In this document: one piece after another, positions 49,953 to 61,982 of the stretch | Numbering within the stretch: the stretch's first letter is position 1 | Layout: the number at the start of each line of letters is the position of its first letter | Assembly: GCA_945643635.1 (NCBI GenBank) | Contig: CALZFC010000135.1 | Location: 352,501-416,500, forward strand | Direction: 5' to 3' | Source of the DNA: Allodiplogaster sudhausi | Taxonomy: Eukaryota; Nematoda; Chromadorea; Rhabditida; Diplogasteridae | DNA length: 64,000 bases | Made by a program: the position numbers and the translations under genes | The notes under the pieces: generated by a model | Database searches by the model: none | The model's input: only the letters and a program-made list of their open reading frames with translations | What the model was told of the DNA's origin: nothing

Positions 49953-50568
49953 CGTACAGAGAAAGAGTGGAGGGAGAGTGAAAAGGAGAACAGAGGAGGC
50001 AGACGAAAAGCAGGAGGAGCTGCACCCCTTACAAGGGTGCCTTCTGCTGCCCAGCACTCCTCCCCTGGCCACCCGCAGGAACACTTCCTCCCCTCTCTCC
50101 CACTTCATCTCTTCTAGAAAGGATCGATGGGTGGAGAGAAGGCATAGGAATCCGTGGAGACGCCATGCAGAAATCATGCAGATGACAATATGGATAAAGA
50201 GAAGAAAGTCGGAGCAACGGAAAAACTACGGAAAGAAGAATCCGTGCATGGCACGAGGCAAACCGACAGCTGATACTAGACCATCGAGGTCGCCCTCTCA
50301 CCCCCACTCTCTCTCTCTGTCTCTGTCTCTCTCTCTCTCTGTCTCTGTCTCTCTCTGTCTCTGTCTCGCTCTCTCTCTCTTTTCCTCACACTCCTTCCAT
50401 CCGACTTTCCTCCTCACTCACTTCTACAAGCTTTTTCCACCTTCTTGCTCCCTCACCATCTCCCTCCACATCTCCCAGTCTACACCTTCCACTCAGTCTC
50501 TTTTGCCTGATCCCTCTCTGCTCTCCTTTTCACCTCCTCGTTTTGTTCTATTTTGGGGAATCCTTTGC
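49059..50568. other. Intergenic purine-rich region
   Basis: Contains GA-rich blocks (49376-49510, 49580-49632, 49758-49962) and a CT block (50310-50382). Open frames here translate repeats. No gene is recognised. Confidence 0.5.
49886..49937. repeat. (TA)n tract flanked by (GA)n
   Basis: About 50 bp of alternating AT, interrupted once by TGTA, between two GA tracts. It is self-complementary and could extrude as a cruciform. Confidence 0.85.
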
Positions 50569-50735
50569 CTGCCGTGCTATTAATCTAGTGAAAACTGACG
50601 CCAGTTTGGCCAAAAGTTAATGAAGATTTCATTTTGAGCTGAGTGAAATTTCAATGAGAAGAGACCTTTGACATTTCCTTATTTTTTTGATGTTTTCTAT
50701 AAAATGTTTGTTGTCTTTAACCTTAGGAAATATGC

Positions 50736-52004
50736 ATGTACACATTACTGTTGAGAGACATGAACAACTTATTGGTTCTAATACGGCGTCGACATCCGAA
50801 CCTCCCATATGTCCGCATACATCCAATGGTTTTCTTCGCGCCTAACGAGAGGCTTCTCCATGACCGATTTCGCATGAGGCCAGCCCGTGTGAGACAGCTT
50901 GTTAACCACCTTATTTCTGCACTCAACCACTACTCCATGGGCGATTGGGCGATCTCCGTTGATAACCAGGCAAGATGAGCACTCCGAATGAGGCAGAAAT
51001 AGTGAAAAGGGGATAGTTGTTGCTAGACAGAGAGAGAGACAGAGACAGAAAGAGAGGGACGGAGAGAGACAGAGTGAGAGACAGACAGACAGAAATAGAG
51101 AGAGAGAGAGAGAGAAAGACAGTAGATTTAACAGGTTCTGATTCTTCTGCGGGCGTTGTTTACGAATGCGTCACAGTCGGTGTTGGCAGATCTGTTTGGA
51201 TGCTGTCAATCTACTGTTGTAAATGTTCTTGCACGAACTCTGGATGGCATGCAGATGCTCTGGGACACACACGTCCGCTTCCCACTGACGAGCCCACTCT
51301 ACTGCGCTGGAGCAGCAGATGCATTCTCGAGGCGCACTCGGTTTGCAAGTAAGATGTTCATAGAACAACAAGGAAACAAGAATAAGAAATGCGGTAGCTT
51401 CATAATAGTTAATTTTAATTGAGATGTCATCGGGTTGATTGATGGGACGCTGATCCCCATCATGGCTCCTGAGGACTCCCCTTGGCAGTACCGTACAAGA
51501 AAAGGGTGGACTGCCATCAATGTCCTAGTTGTTTGCGATGCGGTCGGACGCATCGTATACTGTAACTGTCGATTCCCCGGAAGCTGCCATGATGCGTACA
51601 TCTACAGGCAGTCATCACTTGCTGATGCCTTCGCGCAGGGAGCAATTCCTCCCGGATATGTCATACTTGGTGATTCTGGATTCGCATGCAATGGTTTTGT
51701 TGTCACCCCATATAGAAATCCACAAACCCCAGCCGAGGAGGAATTTAACCGAGAGCACCGTCACACAAGGGTCCTTGTGGAACAGGCAATCGGAATGTTG
51801 AAGCGAAGGTTCGGGTGTCTGCGCAGCCAACTTCGTGTGCAACCACAATCTGCCATCAAGTACATCATGGCCTCCGTCATCTTACACAACTACATCATTG
51901 AGAAGGTGACGGGCGGATACCCCATCCCACGACCCCGCCTTGCTACAATGGCACATCCTCCACCCGGAATGGACCCCCGAACTCACATGACTACCAACCT
52001 GTAA
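50736..52004 (+). CDS. Harbinger DDE transposase (HARBI1-like), copy 2
   Basis: Exons 50736-50969, 51135-51348 and 51424-52004 join in phase to 342 residues. The first intron begins GCAAGA after CAG and ends TTAACAG; the second begins GTAAG. The DDE triad is present as in copy 1 (GLIDGT, GDSGF, VEQAIG). The final exon ends THMTTNL then TAA. No frameshift or stop is seen. Confidence 0.93.
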
Positions 52005-52267
52005 ATCTATTATATTATTCTTATTACGCCATTTTTTCTCAAAATAACTTCCTAATTTTGATAAACAATTTCTAGTTGTCTCTGTGATCAGATAAGATAT
52101 AATTGAAAAAACCTAGCTGAATCTGTGATTCTGTGATAAAAAGAAGAATAGGGAGAAAATGAAGAATGTCAGTGGAAACTGTCAAAGGGGAAGAAAAAAG
52201 CATACAACCTATATTCTAAAGAAAGAAAGCGGAAGTAGCAAGAAACGCAAAAATAGATAAAAATTAG

Positions 52268-54515
52268 CTACAGGAGAGTTGAAGGGCTCGAAGCAGCCCG
52301 GTCTGAAGTGTTACGATTGCCATTCTGCAACTCCAGCATGTCCGAGACAGAGGACATTCCCACAACGTCGACGAAGGAGTTAGCGTCTTCCGCTGATTCA
52401 TCGGGCGCGATCACCTCTCGCTTTACTTCACGATTGAGGAGTACCTACGATGTTAAGCCACAGTTTAATATTTCAACTTAATTAAAAGAAACAAACTTAA
52501 AATCAAGGAATAATCAAGGATAGAAAAAGGAAATAAAATAAAATGAAATGTAAGTGCAACCGTATTATCGTGAGATGCCTGCTGATCATTCTCAACACCC
52601 TGTGTTGTGTCAGCAATGGAAGACTGGAAAAGGACATTAAAACTGTTAATAACTGCTGTTATAACAAGGCCGCCATTGAAATCTATATAAAAAACAGAAC
52701 TAACAAAGTTTCGCCCGGCGAGCGAGCTTACAATGGTGTTCATCGACTGAATGAAGCACTCTCGCTCCATTCGCAGAGACTAAATCAAATGCATGATTAC
52801 GAACAAGTTATCAGTGAAAGGTTTTCTTACCCTTTTGAAATCCTTTCCCATCTCACGAACTGTTGCTGAAGCATTTCGCAAGTACACCGAACCATCTTTC
52901 GCCAAGGACTGAGTCGCCACGGCTGCTTTCCGTTGTGCCTACAGAAGCATTTTAAGTTTTCAACGTCAAAATTATAAGACTAATCGCAAGATGTTCTTTT
53001 TTAAGTAAAAGAATAAACACACCTCCAGCATTTCGAAGGTCTTTTCACGCACCATGCGTTCCGATGCTGCGGTTCTTCTCGGGTTGTGACTGGAGGAATC
53101 CGTCACGCCTGGTTCGTGAAATCCCTCGTTATCCTAAATAAATGGGAAATAATCTGTTAAAAAAGGAGGCAACAGAACTTAGAAAACAAGTTTTCACCAC
53201 CGCACTTTCCATGTCGCCGGCTGGGAAAACATTGTCATCTTCCAAAGAGAACGTGCGCTTCTTTCTCAGTGTATTTTTCTGCAACTAGTTCTTGAAATTA
53301 CCACGTTTCTAAACATCCTTCCAAATCCACCGAACAATTAAGGGAACTTCAATGACAACCAACCAAGTTCCATCATTCCCAATGATAACGAAGAAAGAAC
53401 ATGAGTATATAAGAACCTCCTGTGATCCAGTTAAAGAGCTTTCCAATTCATCATCGCCGCCACACAAATCCTCGTGATCATCCAAAGTGCGCCTTCGTTG
53501 CTTTCTCGTGTTTCCCAGCAAATTCATCTGGAAATATCCATTTTTCTTGGCATATTTCGAAAAGAACCAAACAAGAAAGCAAGTGCAGGAAATGTTCCAT
53601 TATTTCTTTGACATCCAACGAAAAACATGGGTAAATAAAAACCTGAGATCGAGCCAACGAGCTTTCCACGTGATCTTCAACGGCAAGGAACATATCGTCT
53701 TCTTCCCACGTGCGTTTTCGCTGCCTCCTTGCCGCACTTCCCAGGAAATGATTCTAGAAGAGCCAAGTTTCTCGAGATATTTCGACAACAATCGCAAAAA
53801 GAAAGTAATTGACGATAAGTTAGATTATTTAGCATGAAATCCGACCAAAAAAGTGTAATTGAGACATAAAACCTGAGAGTTGAAGGCAACAGTACTTGTT
53901 CCGCTATTCTCGACGGCATCCGAGCTATGCTCATCTTGCAAGGGGCGTGTGCGCTGCTTTCTTATCGCTTGTTTCGCCACCTTCTCCTTGAAATAACGAA
54001 CCAAATTTAGTTAAACATGAACACACGAGATTTACCAACCTGAGAGAGCGGAACAATACTTTCACCATAAGGAGTGATTCCACAAAAGGCGGCTGTTTTG
54101 CCATACAGACCAATAATTTCCCTCTCAGCAGGAATTAGCGCATTAAATCTAGCTTCAAGATTCTTCTCAACATCCAGCGACCTGCCTCCACCTGTTGCTC
54201 CTCTGTAACTAAAATCAGCCGAATTATATATATGACATTTTAACGCAGCAGAGTAAAATTCAACCGGCTTTCGTCCACTGAGTACTGCTTGGTGGTGGCA
54301 AGGGAGTCGCGCAGGATCCTTTGGCAGCGAGTCACTGTTATCTCGCTATTCCCAAGCCGATCTCGCGCACGATCGACCACTGTTTGCCATGCGCCGTCTC
54401 TTGCCGAATTGGCGCCAGGACGTCGGTTGCTGTTTCCTTCGATGAGGTATTCTCGGAAGCGCGCTATTTCTTCTAAGACGACTTCTTTCTCATCTGAGGA
54501 GAGATGCTTCGGCAT
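52268..54515 (-). CDS. Harbinger accessory Myb/SANT-like protein, copy 2
   Basis: Same exon structure and sequence as copy 1, on the opposite strand: Myb/SANT-like N-terminus at 54515 downward, four related Arg-cluster exons (about 53197-53986), and a C-terminal exon ending TAG at 52268. The two genes of the element converge, with about 260 bp between their stop codons. Confidence 0.85.
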
Positions 54516-54958
54516 GTTCTGAAACAAAAATTGAGATATATTATACGAGGATACAAAGCGGCAACGGATAGTGAATAGCAACAATCATATCTTTGCACTC
54601 TGATCAAGTACCGTAAAAAATCCTGTCGTTAACTTGGACGTTTAGTTGTGTCACTTTTCTGACTCGAAATAGTGTGCAAAACTGAGAGAGCAAAAGTGAG
54701 TAGAAATTTTTTAGAATGTTTTCTTCTCTCACTTTTGCTTACTCTCTCGTGTCAGAGTCACAAACTTTAGCGAACTTTCTTGGTAAGCGCAGTTTGAAAC
54801 ATATACCAAGATACGCAAAGGATAAGGGTAAATGTGACTGAACTCAGCCATTTTCCATAGTAAACCGGTGCATAACCTGCATGATCTTTTTACATATGCT
54901 CGTTCATATTTCACTCAGCTCTGTTTTCAGTTTTCTTCCTAGATTAATAGCACGGCTG

Positions 54959-56224
54959 ACCTCCTTTTTGTACTTCATTGTATATGCACTTTTCTTTAGC
55001 TATTCGATTCGGAACTTTGAGATCTAATCTTTATTCCGGATTCCATGTTGACCTATGGACATGTACATACATACATACATACATACAGACATATATGTAT
55101 GTACTTATGTATGTAATTCAATTCAAATCGACTGGACAGGAGGACGAATTTGTATGCTATACAGCCATAAGGGAACTTTTTTTGGGATTCCCAGATTTTG
55201 GTGGGAAGAAGCAAGTGAACTTCTCCATGCGTTCCACTCACCCTAATATTGGGTCAGCTATGGGGAGTACCATTACTGCTAGTACAGGAAAGAAGAGAGG
55301 TCAGAAGAGGCTCATTCTTCTCTCTTTTAGTGTGCAAATGTTGTACGAGCCGATAGCGGAAGTATGGAGAGACAGCAAAAGAAATAGAACAAGAGAGATG
55401 GAAATGTGCAGAGAGATAGAGAGAGAGAAACAGAGTTACAAGAACGAGAGAGATGGAAATGTGCAGAGAGATAGAGAGAGAGAAACAGAGTTACAAGAAC
55501 GAGAGAGATGGAAATGTGCAGAGAGATAGAGAGAGAGAAACAGAGTTACAAGAACGAGAGAGATGGAAATGTGCAGAGAGATAGAGAGAGAGAAACAGAG
55601 TTACAAGAACGAGAGAGATGGAAATGTGCAGAGAGATAGAGAGAGAGAAACAGAGTTACAAGAACGAGAGAGATGGAAATGTGCAGAGAGATAGCGAGAG
55701 AGAAACAGAGTTACAAGAACGAGAGAGATGGAAATGTGCAGAATGATAGAGAGAGAGAGAAGCAGAGTAACAAGAACGAAAGGAATGGAATCAAGGTTAA
55801 TTTCGTCGGTGTCTTTCCTGCAGAATCCGCAGCCATTCTCGCTCCCTTCCTACACTTCTCTCTTCTCCAGATAACAACAGTTCATCCGCAAGCGAACTGG
55901 CTGGACTGAGAAGAGAAAAGAAAGAAGAATAAAAGAGAAAGCAGCTGGGGCTCAGGCCTCCTCGCACGGCTTTCTTGACAAGCTCCAGGGCTGGACAGGA
56001 CAAGGACGGGAAACCGCTCCATGCATCCACCATCTCTTCTCCATCTCCTCCTCCCCCTCTGCTTCTCTGCTTCTCTCTCCTTGCCCCTCTCTCTCATCAT
56101 GAGTAGCCCCGTCCGCAACGCGTTCCTGCGCGCTGCGGCAGTCAGCTGAGACAGGGGGGAGGAGAGCAGGGGATGTCTGGCGGAGGTGAAGAAGACGCAG
56201 CCTTTGCACTTCCAACCCCTGCTC

Positions 56225-56275
<51 letters not shown>

Positions 56276-56844
56276 TATGAAGAGGTTCGTAAGCAAGTGG
56301 AAAGAGTATAAACATGCACTTGTGCATGAGAAGCAATGATAACAGGAATGCGAGATGAAGCGGAAAAAAGGTAGGAATAGGGAGGGATACGTAGAGAGAA
56401 AGAGAGAAGCGAGAGAGAAATAGAGATAAAGAGAGAAAGAGAGAGAAGACCATGTGATGGGAGTGCAAAAGGACTGTCGCATGACCTGCCCAGCCTCTTC
56501 TCTCCCCCCCCCCTTCTTCCTTCCCACACCTGACTCAGTCACGTAACATCAACAATGTGTGGCGTCACCACTCGAAATCAGGGAACTAAAGAAGACGCGA
56601 AAATCTTACTCGAAAATAGAGAAAATAAGTAGAATCGAGAAAAAAGACAACAAGCCTTTCCTCGAATTTCTACTTTTCCGCACAATTTCCTACTGAACAA
56701 TAAACTACAACCAGTGAATGTCAACACGAAAGGGCTGACATGACGAAGCCTCATGAGGAAGATGACAGCCATGCAGAGAAAACAGAGAGATTGGGCAACA
56801 AGGACGGAGAAAAGTAAGCAGCTATTATGATATATAGAGCATAA

Positions 56845-56894
<50 letters not shown>

Positions 56895-57117
56895 AGAGAG
56901 CGAGAGAGCACTTCTTCAGGAAAATAATGCGCAGTTGCCCTCTGGCACCCACTTGTTCAGTGCAAATCGTGTTCACGATTAATGTTAACTCGTTAATGTA
57001 TTCATTATATATGTACACTACAGTTCTTTATCGGATGGAGTCAGTGCAGGCGGGAAGTGAAAGCCGGAGGAGAGCGAATGTAAGGAGTGTGAGCTGGCGC
57101 GAGGTTCACATATATGT
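54959..57117. other. Intergenic region with minisatellite and GA/CT tracts
   Basis: Holds an ACAT/GTAT cluster (55062-55115), the 53-bp minisatellite below, a (CT)n tract (56227-56272) and a (GA)n tract (56848-56884). A short frame MSSPVRNAFLRAAA (56100) has no context. No gene is recognised. Confidence 0.45.
55390..55770. repeat. 53-bp minisatellite, about 7 copies
   Basis: Unit of 53 bp including GGAAATGTGCAGAGAGATAG and GAAACAGAGTTACAAGAAC, nearly identical between copies, with the last copy diverging. Confidence 0.9.
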
Positions 57118-57148
57118 ACAATAAATACGGAAATAAAACTGCTGACCT

Positions 57149-58249
57149 GGACGAGTTCCTTCTCCTCGTCTTCAACCACCATGACCAGCATGAGGGAGTC
57201 AAGGTTGGAGGGGGATTTAGACCCAGTGACACAGCAGAAGTCTCTGCAGAGATGAATAAGAATTAATAAGTTAAGTAAATGCATGAGAAACTTTTTTGTT
57301 GGGTTCTTCGTCTCTGAGAGCAGCAGATGTGGAGGAAGTGCTGAGCTCTCAGTAGGTCGCCGAGCCAACTAAGGCCGCGGCCTCCACGAGACAGGCAAAG
57401 ACTGGTCGAGTCCCCTCTCCCCCGCCTCGAGCAGCAGCTTCATCATCTCTGCAGCCACTTCGAAGTCGGCCGAGAAGACCCAGAGAGAGCGCAGACATTC
57501 CGCATACTTCTGCCGTCATGCCTGGGTCATTTAGTATCTGGAAGAGAGGAACGAGAGGTGAGAGGGAGAAGGAGATAGAGAGAGAAGAAAGAGAGAAAGG
57601 GAAGGGGTGAGGTTTCCAATCATTCACGAGTTCATCAATGATTCCTCTCTTCTTGACGACGCTGTCCCTCTGGGCATATGCGAGACTGAATCCAAGAATG
57701 CTTCCAACGCGAACGACGGAACAATCCGAGCTCGAGAAGGATGTTAGTCTCCAGGTCAAGATCATCACGCAGTAGGAAGCAGAAGATTCCAATTCCAAGC
57801 AGAGTTCCAGCCTAGAATTGGAGTCCATTAGAACGAGAGAGAGAATGTGTGCGAGAGTGCGAGAGAGCAGAGAGAAAGAGAGAGAGATTGATGTAGTCGT
57901 TTTCGACCCGCAGGAACGTGTCAGACATGGCGAGCTCTCCATGGACATCCCTCTAGTGGATGAGTCCCATGCTTGACGTGGCAGACATTAAGCCTGCCAA
58001 GAAGCACAAACTGATTGAAGAAATCTTCCACCTCTTACTTACCGTACTCCTTGTTCCGATGTATCCATTTGCTTGCTTCATCGAACTCCCTCAAGAACAT
58101 CTCCGCTTCGAATCCACAGTTCACAAATCCATTGACGAAGGCAGCAGTCAGGTTTGCACGAGAAGACGGAGCTACGGCAAGACGGCCGAACAGCTCTGAA
58201 AAGGGGAGATGAGGGGAGAGGGAGTGAAGGGAGTGAGTGGAGTGAGGGA

Positions 58250-58292
<43 letters not shown>

Positions 58293-58464
58293 GAGAGAGG
58301 GAGAGAAAGGGAGCAGAGGGAGGGAGCAAGAGACATGCTTGAGAAGATAGAGACAGACTCGGCGATAGTCAGACTCCTCTACGTATTCAAATAGAAGATC
58401 AAGGCGGTGGATCTCGATAAGGACATCCACTAATTTTGTTTTCCTTAGCTTCCATTTCCGAACC
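57149..58464 (-). pseudogene. 26S proteasome subunit Rpn1 (PSMD2)-like gene, partial or degraded
   Basis: Conserved Rpn1 segments appear in order on -: DVLIEIHRLDLLFEYVEES and YRRVCLYLL (58361-58455), ANLTAAFVNGFVNCGF and ASKWIHRNKEYG (58044-58196), SSMGLIH then DVHGELAMSDTFL (57896-57995), AGTLLGIGI...LLRDDLDLE (57737-57822), RVGSILGFSLAYAQRD (about 57660-57740), GMTAEVCGMSALSLGLL (about 57480-57540) and DSLMLVMVVEDEEKELVQ (57149-57210). Rpn1 is the proteasome base scaffold that binds ubiquitin-like receptors. Large parts are absent: the N-terminal region, roughly 150 residues between VCLYLL and the FVNGF segment, and part of the toroid. There is a TAG at 57953-57955 where the family has Trp, a frameshift near 57735, and a missing donor after NDYI where a CT tract begins. 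This looks like a broken copy, or a badly assembled gene. Confidence 0.65.
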
Positions 58465-58724
58465 GTGGCTGACGTTGTGGGAGACGATGGAACGTGCGAT
58501 CGACAGCAGTCCTCCTGTCTACTGAACGTATCTACATAGATGTGTATATCTCATATCCTGACGTATCTATGCACATATTCACATTGAAATACCTTATTTC
58601 ATGTACGATAAATATATACATATTGTCGTATTAATTTCTTTTGTTCGGTTAGGATGGATAATTCATTTCATCTTCGATGTATGTACTTCGTTGAGAGAAA
58701 GAAAGTAATAGAGAGCGGGCAAGA

Positions 58725-58772
<48 letters not shown>

Positions 58773-59181
58773 GGCATGAGAAAAAAGAGAGAGAGAGAGA
58801 GAGAGAGGAGAGAAGGCATGAGAAAAAAAGAGAGATATATAAGACCCCTAGAAAAGGAAAGAGAAGAAGAGATGAGGAGGGAAGAGAAAGGCAAGGATGG
58901 TGGAGAAGTAGATGAGTTTGTCATGATGGAAGTTGGCGCTCTCGCTCCCCTTCACTGCTCCCCTCTCGTGTCTTCTTCTTCAATTTGCTACTTTGACCAC
59001 GACCATTCTCCCCACCCCCTCCCTCTCCAATTCTCATCCCCTTCAACTCATTGGAGGGGAGTCATCGCCGTCATCCATTAGACCTCCCTATATTCTATGT
59101 CATGGCCACTAGTTAATTCACGTCACTCTTCCAATGACAAGCTGCGTTTCAATGCATATAACTAGTAAAACACAGAGAGAT

Positions 59182-59220
<39 letters not shown>

Positions 59221-60887
59221 CTTCCCTTTTGGAAGTGGAGGCAAAATAGAACGAGGTGGCTTCTGCGATCACGAGCAGCTCCGACTTGCGCATGGCTTTC
59301 CACTATTTCGCATGTATTCTGCCCACCACGGAAATGGATGGATATCTTGCAAGGACATGAACCCTGCGTCGAGGGTGCGAGGGAGTGATTAATCAGTCAT
59401 TTCTCCTTCTTCTCCTCTTCTGCATGCGTCGACAAATAATGCAATGCTGATTAGATGATGATGAATGCCTTTGTCCCCAGGCTTTCTCACATATTCCTCC
59501 TTCACTTCTTGGTCTACATTTGCCGCACGCCTGCGGAACTTCCTCCTCTCTCCGTCTTCCTTCTTCACTCTATCCTTTGTATGTCCCTCGCTCCCTCCCT
59601 CTCTCTCTCTCGCTCTCTCTCCCTCTCTCTCTCTCCTCTCTCTATCTCTATCTGTTATGACATTCTCTTGATGTTCCCTTAGGTCATCGGATGTCGGAAT
59701 TGTCAGAATGGGAGTTTGGACTTCTTGATAAATATGTATCTGCTGTGCTATACTCGCACCTGTAGCCAGATCCGTGCAATGGTTAAGGTTCTCCTTGTTG
59801 ATGCGTTCGCCCTGGTCATTTGCGGGTTTGAGGGAAATGCTCGGATTGTTCCCAGAGCAAACAATTCAAGAAATGAACAGAAAGAGACAAAGAGAGAGAG
59901 TGACAGAGAGAGCGAGAGAGAGAGAAAGAGAGCGAGAAAGAAAGGAGAAAACGGGATAATGAGATGGAAAGAGACGTCGAGATTCCGCATTTTCAGTGCC
60001 CGTGAATGAAGCTGGCTCACGCGATAGAGCAGTGAAAGAGCGGTTTCAATACCCTATTCTCCATTATTCTTTCTCTCTCTTCTTCTCGCACTCTCTCTCT
60101 CTCTTTCTTTGTCTCTCTCTTTCTCTTTCCCTCTCCATCATTCTCTCTATCTTCACGCTCTCTCCAACCCTAGCGCTCTCTCTCCCTTTGCCATTTCCTT
60201 CCATCCTAAACGCCCTCCATGTATCCGGGAGAAAATAATATACTTTTACCAACTTTTACATCACTTCTTTGTTAACTCTATTTTTATAGCGTTTTTATGT
60301 TTTCTTCCACTCTACTTGATCACATTTTTTATGAGCATTGAACGTATACGAAAAGCATTGAACAACCTTTCAAGTACAGTACTCCTTCTCTCCAAATGGC
60401 TTGTCTTCTCTTCTTCTCAAACTTTCGCTTTGTTTCTCCTCCCCCTTCCGATTATTCAATTCCATTCGAGACCTCAACTTCTTCTACTGCAGCACTCTAT
60501 ATTTCCGTAACTATAAAAAAAAAACTCATGAGTTTGCAAGCTTCTTAGATTCTCCTTCTGTTGTCAATGAAAAGGCGTGTTCTCTTGTGTCCAAGTATTC
60601 TTTTTTCAATAACACGTTAATATATACCTGGGTTAGCAGTCCTGGTTAAAGAAGCAGCGTCTTATAATGCATCTGCAGCCCTCTTCATCATTTTTTATGT
60701 CTCTTTTTGGCTTCTTTTACCATTTGGTGTTTTCGCAATTAGACATAGAAGAGTGGTGAACGAGTAATGGACACCAACTCACGTCATCTTCATTATTATT
60801 AATAATAACCGACTTATTGTGCTTATACATATATGTGTGTACACTGTCTTTTTCCCCATCTGGCGTTTTAAAACCATGTCTCTATCT

Positions 60888-60947
<60 letters not shown>

Positions 60948-61980
60948 CTAGCTCTTTTTCATCGATGTTGCTGTACATATATTGATACAATTGTACATAC
61001 TCGTATCGGTAGAAGTCAAGAAGTACTGAGGATGCTACCATAGCTGATTAACTGCGAGTTTAAATTGCACGGCTCGAGCCGGCTTGTGGGCGGAACTGTA
61101 CATATATGTTTGTATGCCCCAACTGTCGCGGAACGGTAGCAATGGATTTAATTTGCTCGCCTATTATCACTGGTAAAAGCTCTTTTAGACGGTGATAGGA
61201 AGACAGAGAGTTGGAATAGAAGAGGTTTATTTCACACGCATCAATCGAGAACAATCGGTAAGAAGAGAAAAGCACAAAATCGAGAAAGTGATAGTAAAGC
61301 TGGATATACTTAAGGCACTGAGGCAATGGGAGACAATGGGAGACACAAATATTCATCAATCGTCGCCTTCTTTTAAATGAAATAATGGAGAGGGGCTTGT
61401 CTTCGTTTCGCATCCTGATCCACGATATTTCGTCTTGACGGAATTCTTCTGCTTCTTTACCTAACAGTATTTCTCAGTGAAGATATTCGTTTAATTGTCT
61501 GACAGTTTACCGGAAACGAAAGATTCCATTAGAATCCTGTCAACAAGTGCCCAGCGGCGATATCTATGCATTAGATCAACTGCTAGAATGTCAGAAGTGT
61601 CAAAGTACACTTCACAGAATTAGTAGCGAATTATGTACATTTATATATTTCGCGACATTCCCGACAAGAGCAAGAAGGACAAAATGCGAAAAGCATTTTT
61701 CACAACACTCGACGTCTTACTCGCCTGATCGTGACCGTTGTCCATGAGAAGCTTCTTGCTGTAAGTCATCTCTCGTTGTCGTGAAACACAATCGAATCGT
61801 GATTATTATGCGATTAGGATACTGTAAAACATACAGTAATATGTACGTACTTAGGTACACAAAATCTGTCCTGGTTTTACAACTGATAGAATTATCTCAA
61901 ACAGAGAATCGTTTCAAAATAGACAATTGACAAGGGATTAGAATTAATGAAATTGTCCCTGGTCCTTTAATCTTACTCTT
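58465..61980. other. Intergenic region, no gene recognised
   Basis: GA tracts at 58723-58765, 58787-58810 and 59177-59218; CT tracts at 59598-59650, 60090-60125 and 60887-60945. Otherwise AT-rich. The part just below 61980 would hold the long terminal repeat of the retroelement to its right, but I could not fix LTR ends. Confidence 0.4.
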
Positions 61981-61982
61981 TC

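Larger units (their letters stand above)
50572..54955 (-). mobile_element. PIF/Harbinger DNA transposon, complete copy 2 (inverted)
   Basis: 4384-bp element with the same 17-bp terminal inverted repeats as copy 1 and a CTG duplication at 50569-50571 and 54956-54958. Relative to copy 1 the whole element is reversed: transposase on +, accessory gene on -. Differences I can see are few: one Leu/Pro change in the transposase N-terminus, one Ser/Thr-type change in an accessory intron frame, and a few bases of length change. The flanks differ from those of copy 1, so this is a separate insertion and not a duplicated segment. Confidence 0.94.

Noticed and set aside
28721..57955. Reassignment of TAG to an amino acid
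   Set aside because: TAG appears in frame in three genes, but the replaced residue differs (Gln-like, Trp and unknown), frameshifts occur as well, and TAG ends the Harbinger accessory and OSCP1 frames.
59650..59850. Minus-strand open stretch of about 60 codons
   Set aside because: No recognisable domain, no convincing splice sites, and no neighbouring exons to join.
61400..61980. Long terminal repeat of the retroelement
   Set aside because: A purine-rich stretch and a TATA-like AATATATAAATG (on -) are present, but without the second LTR the ends cannot be defined.
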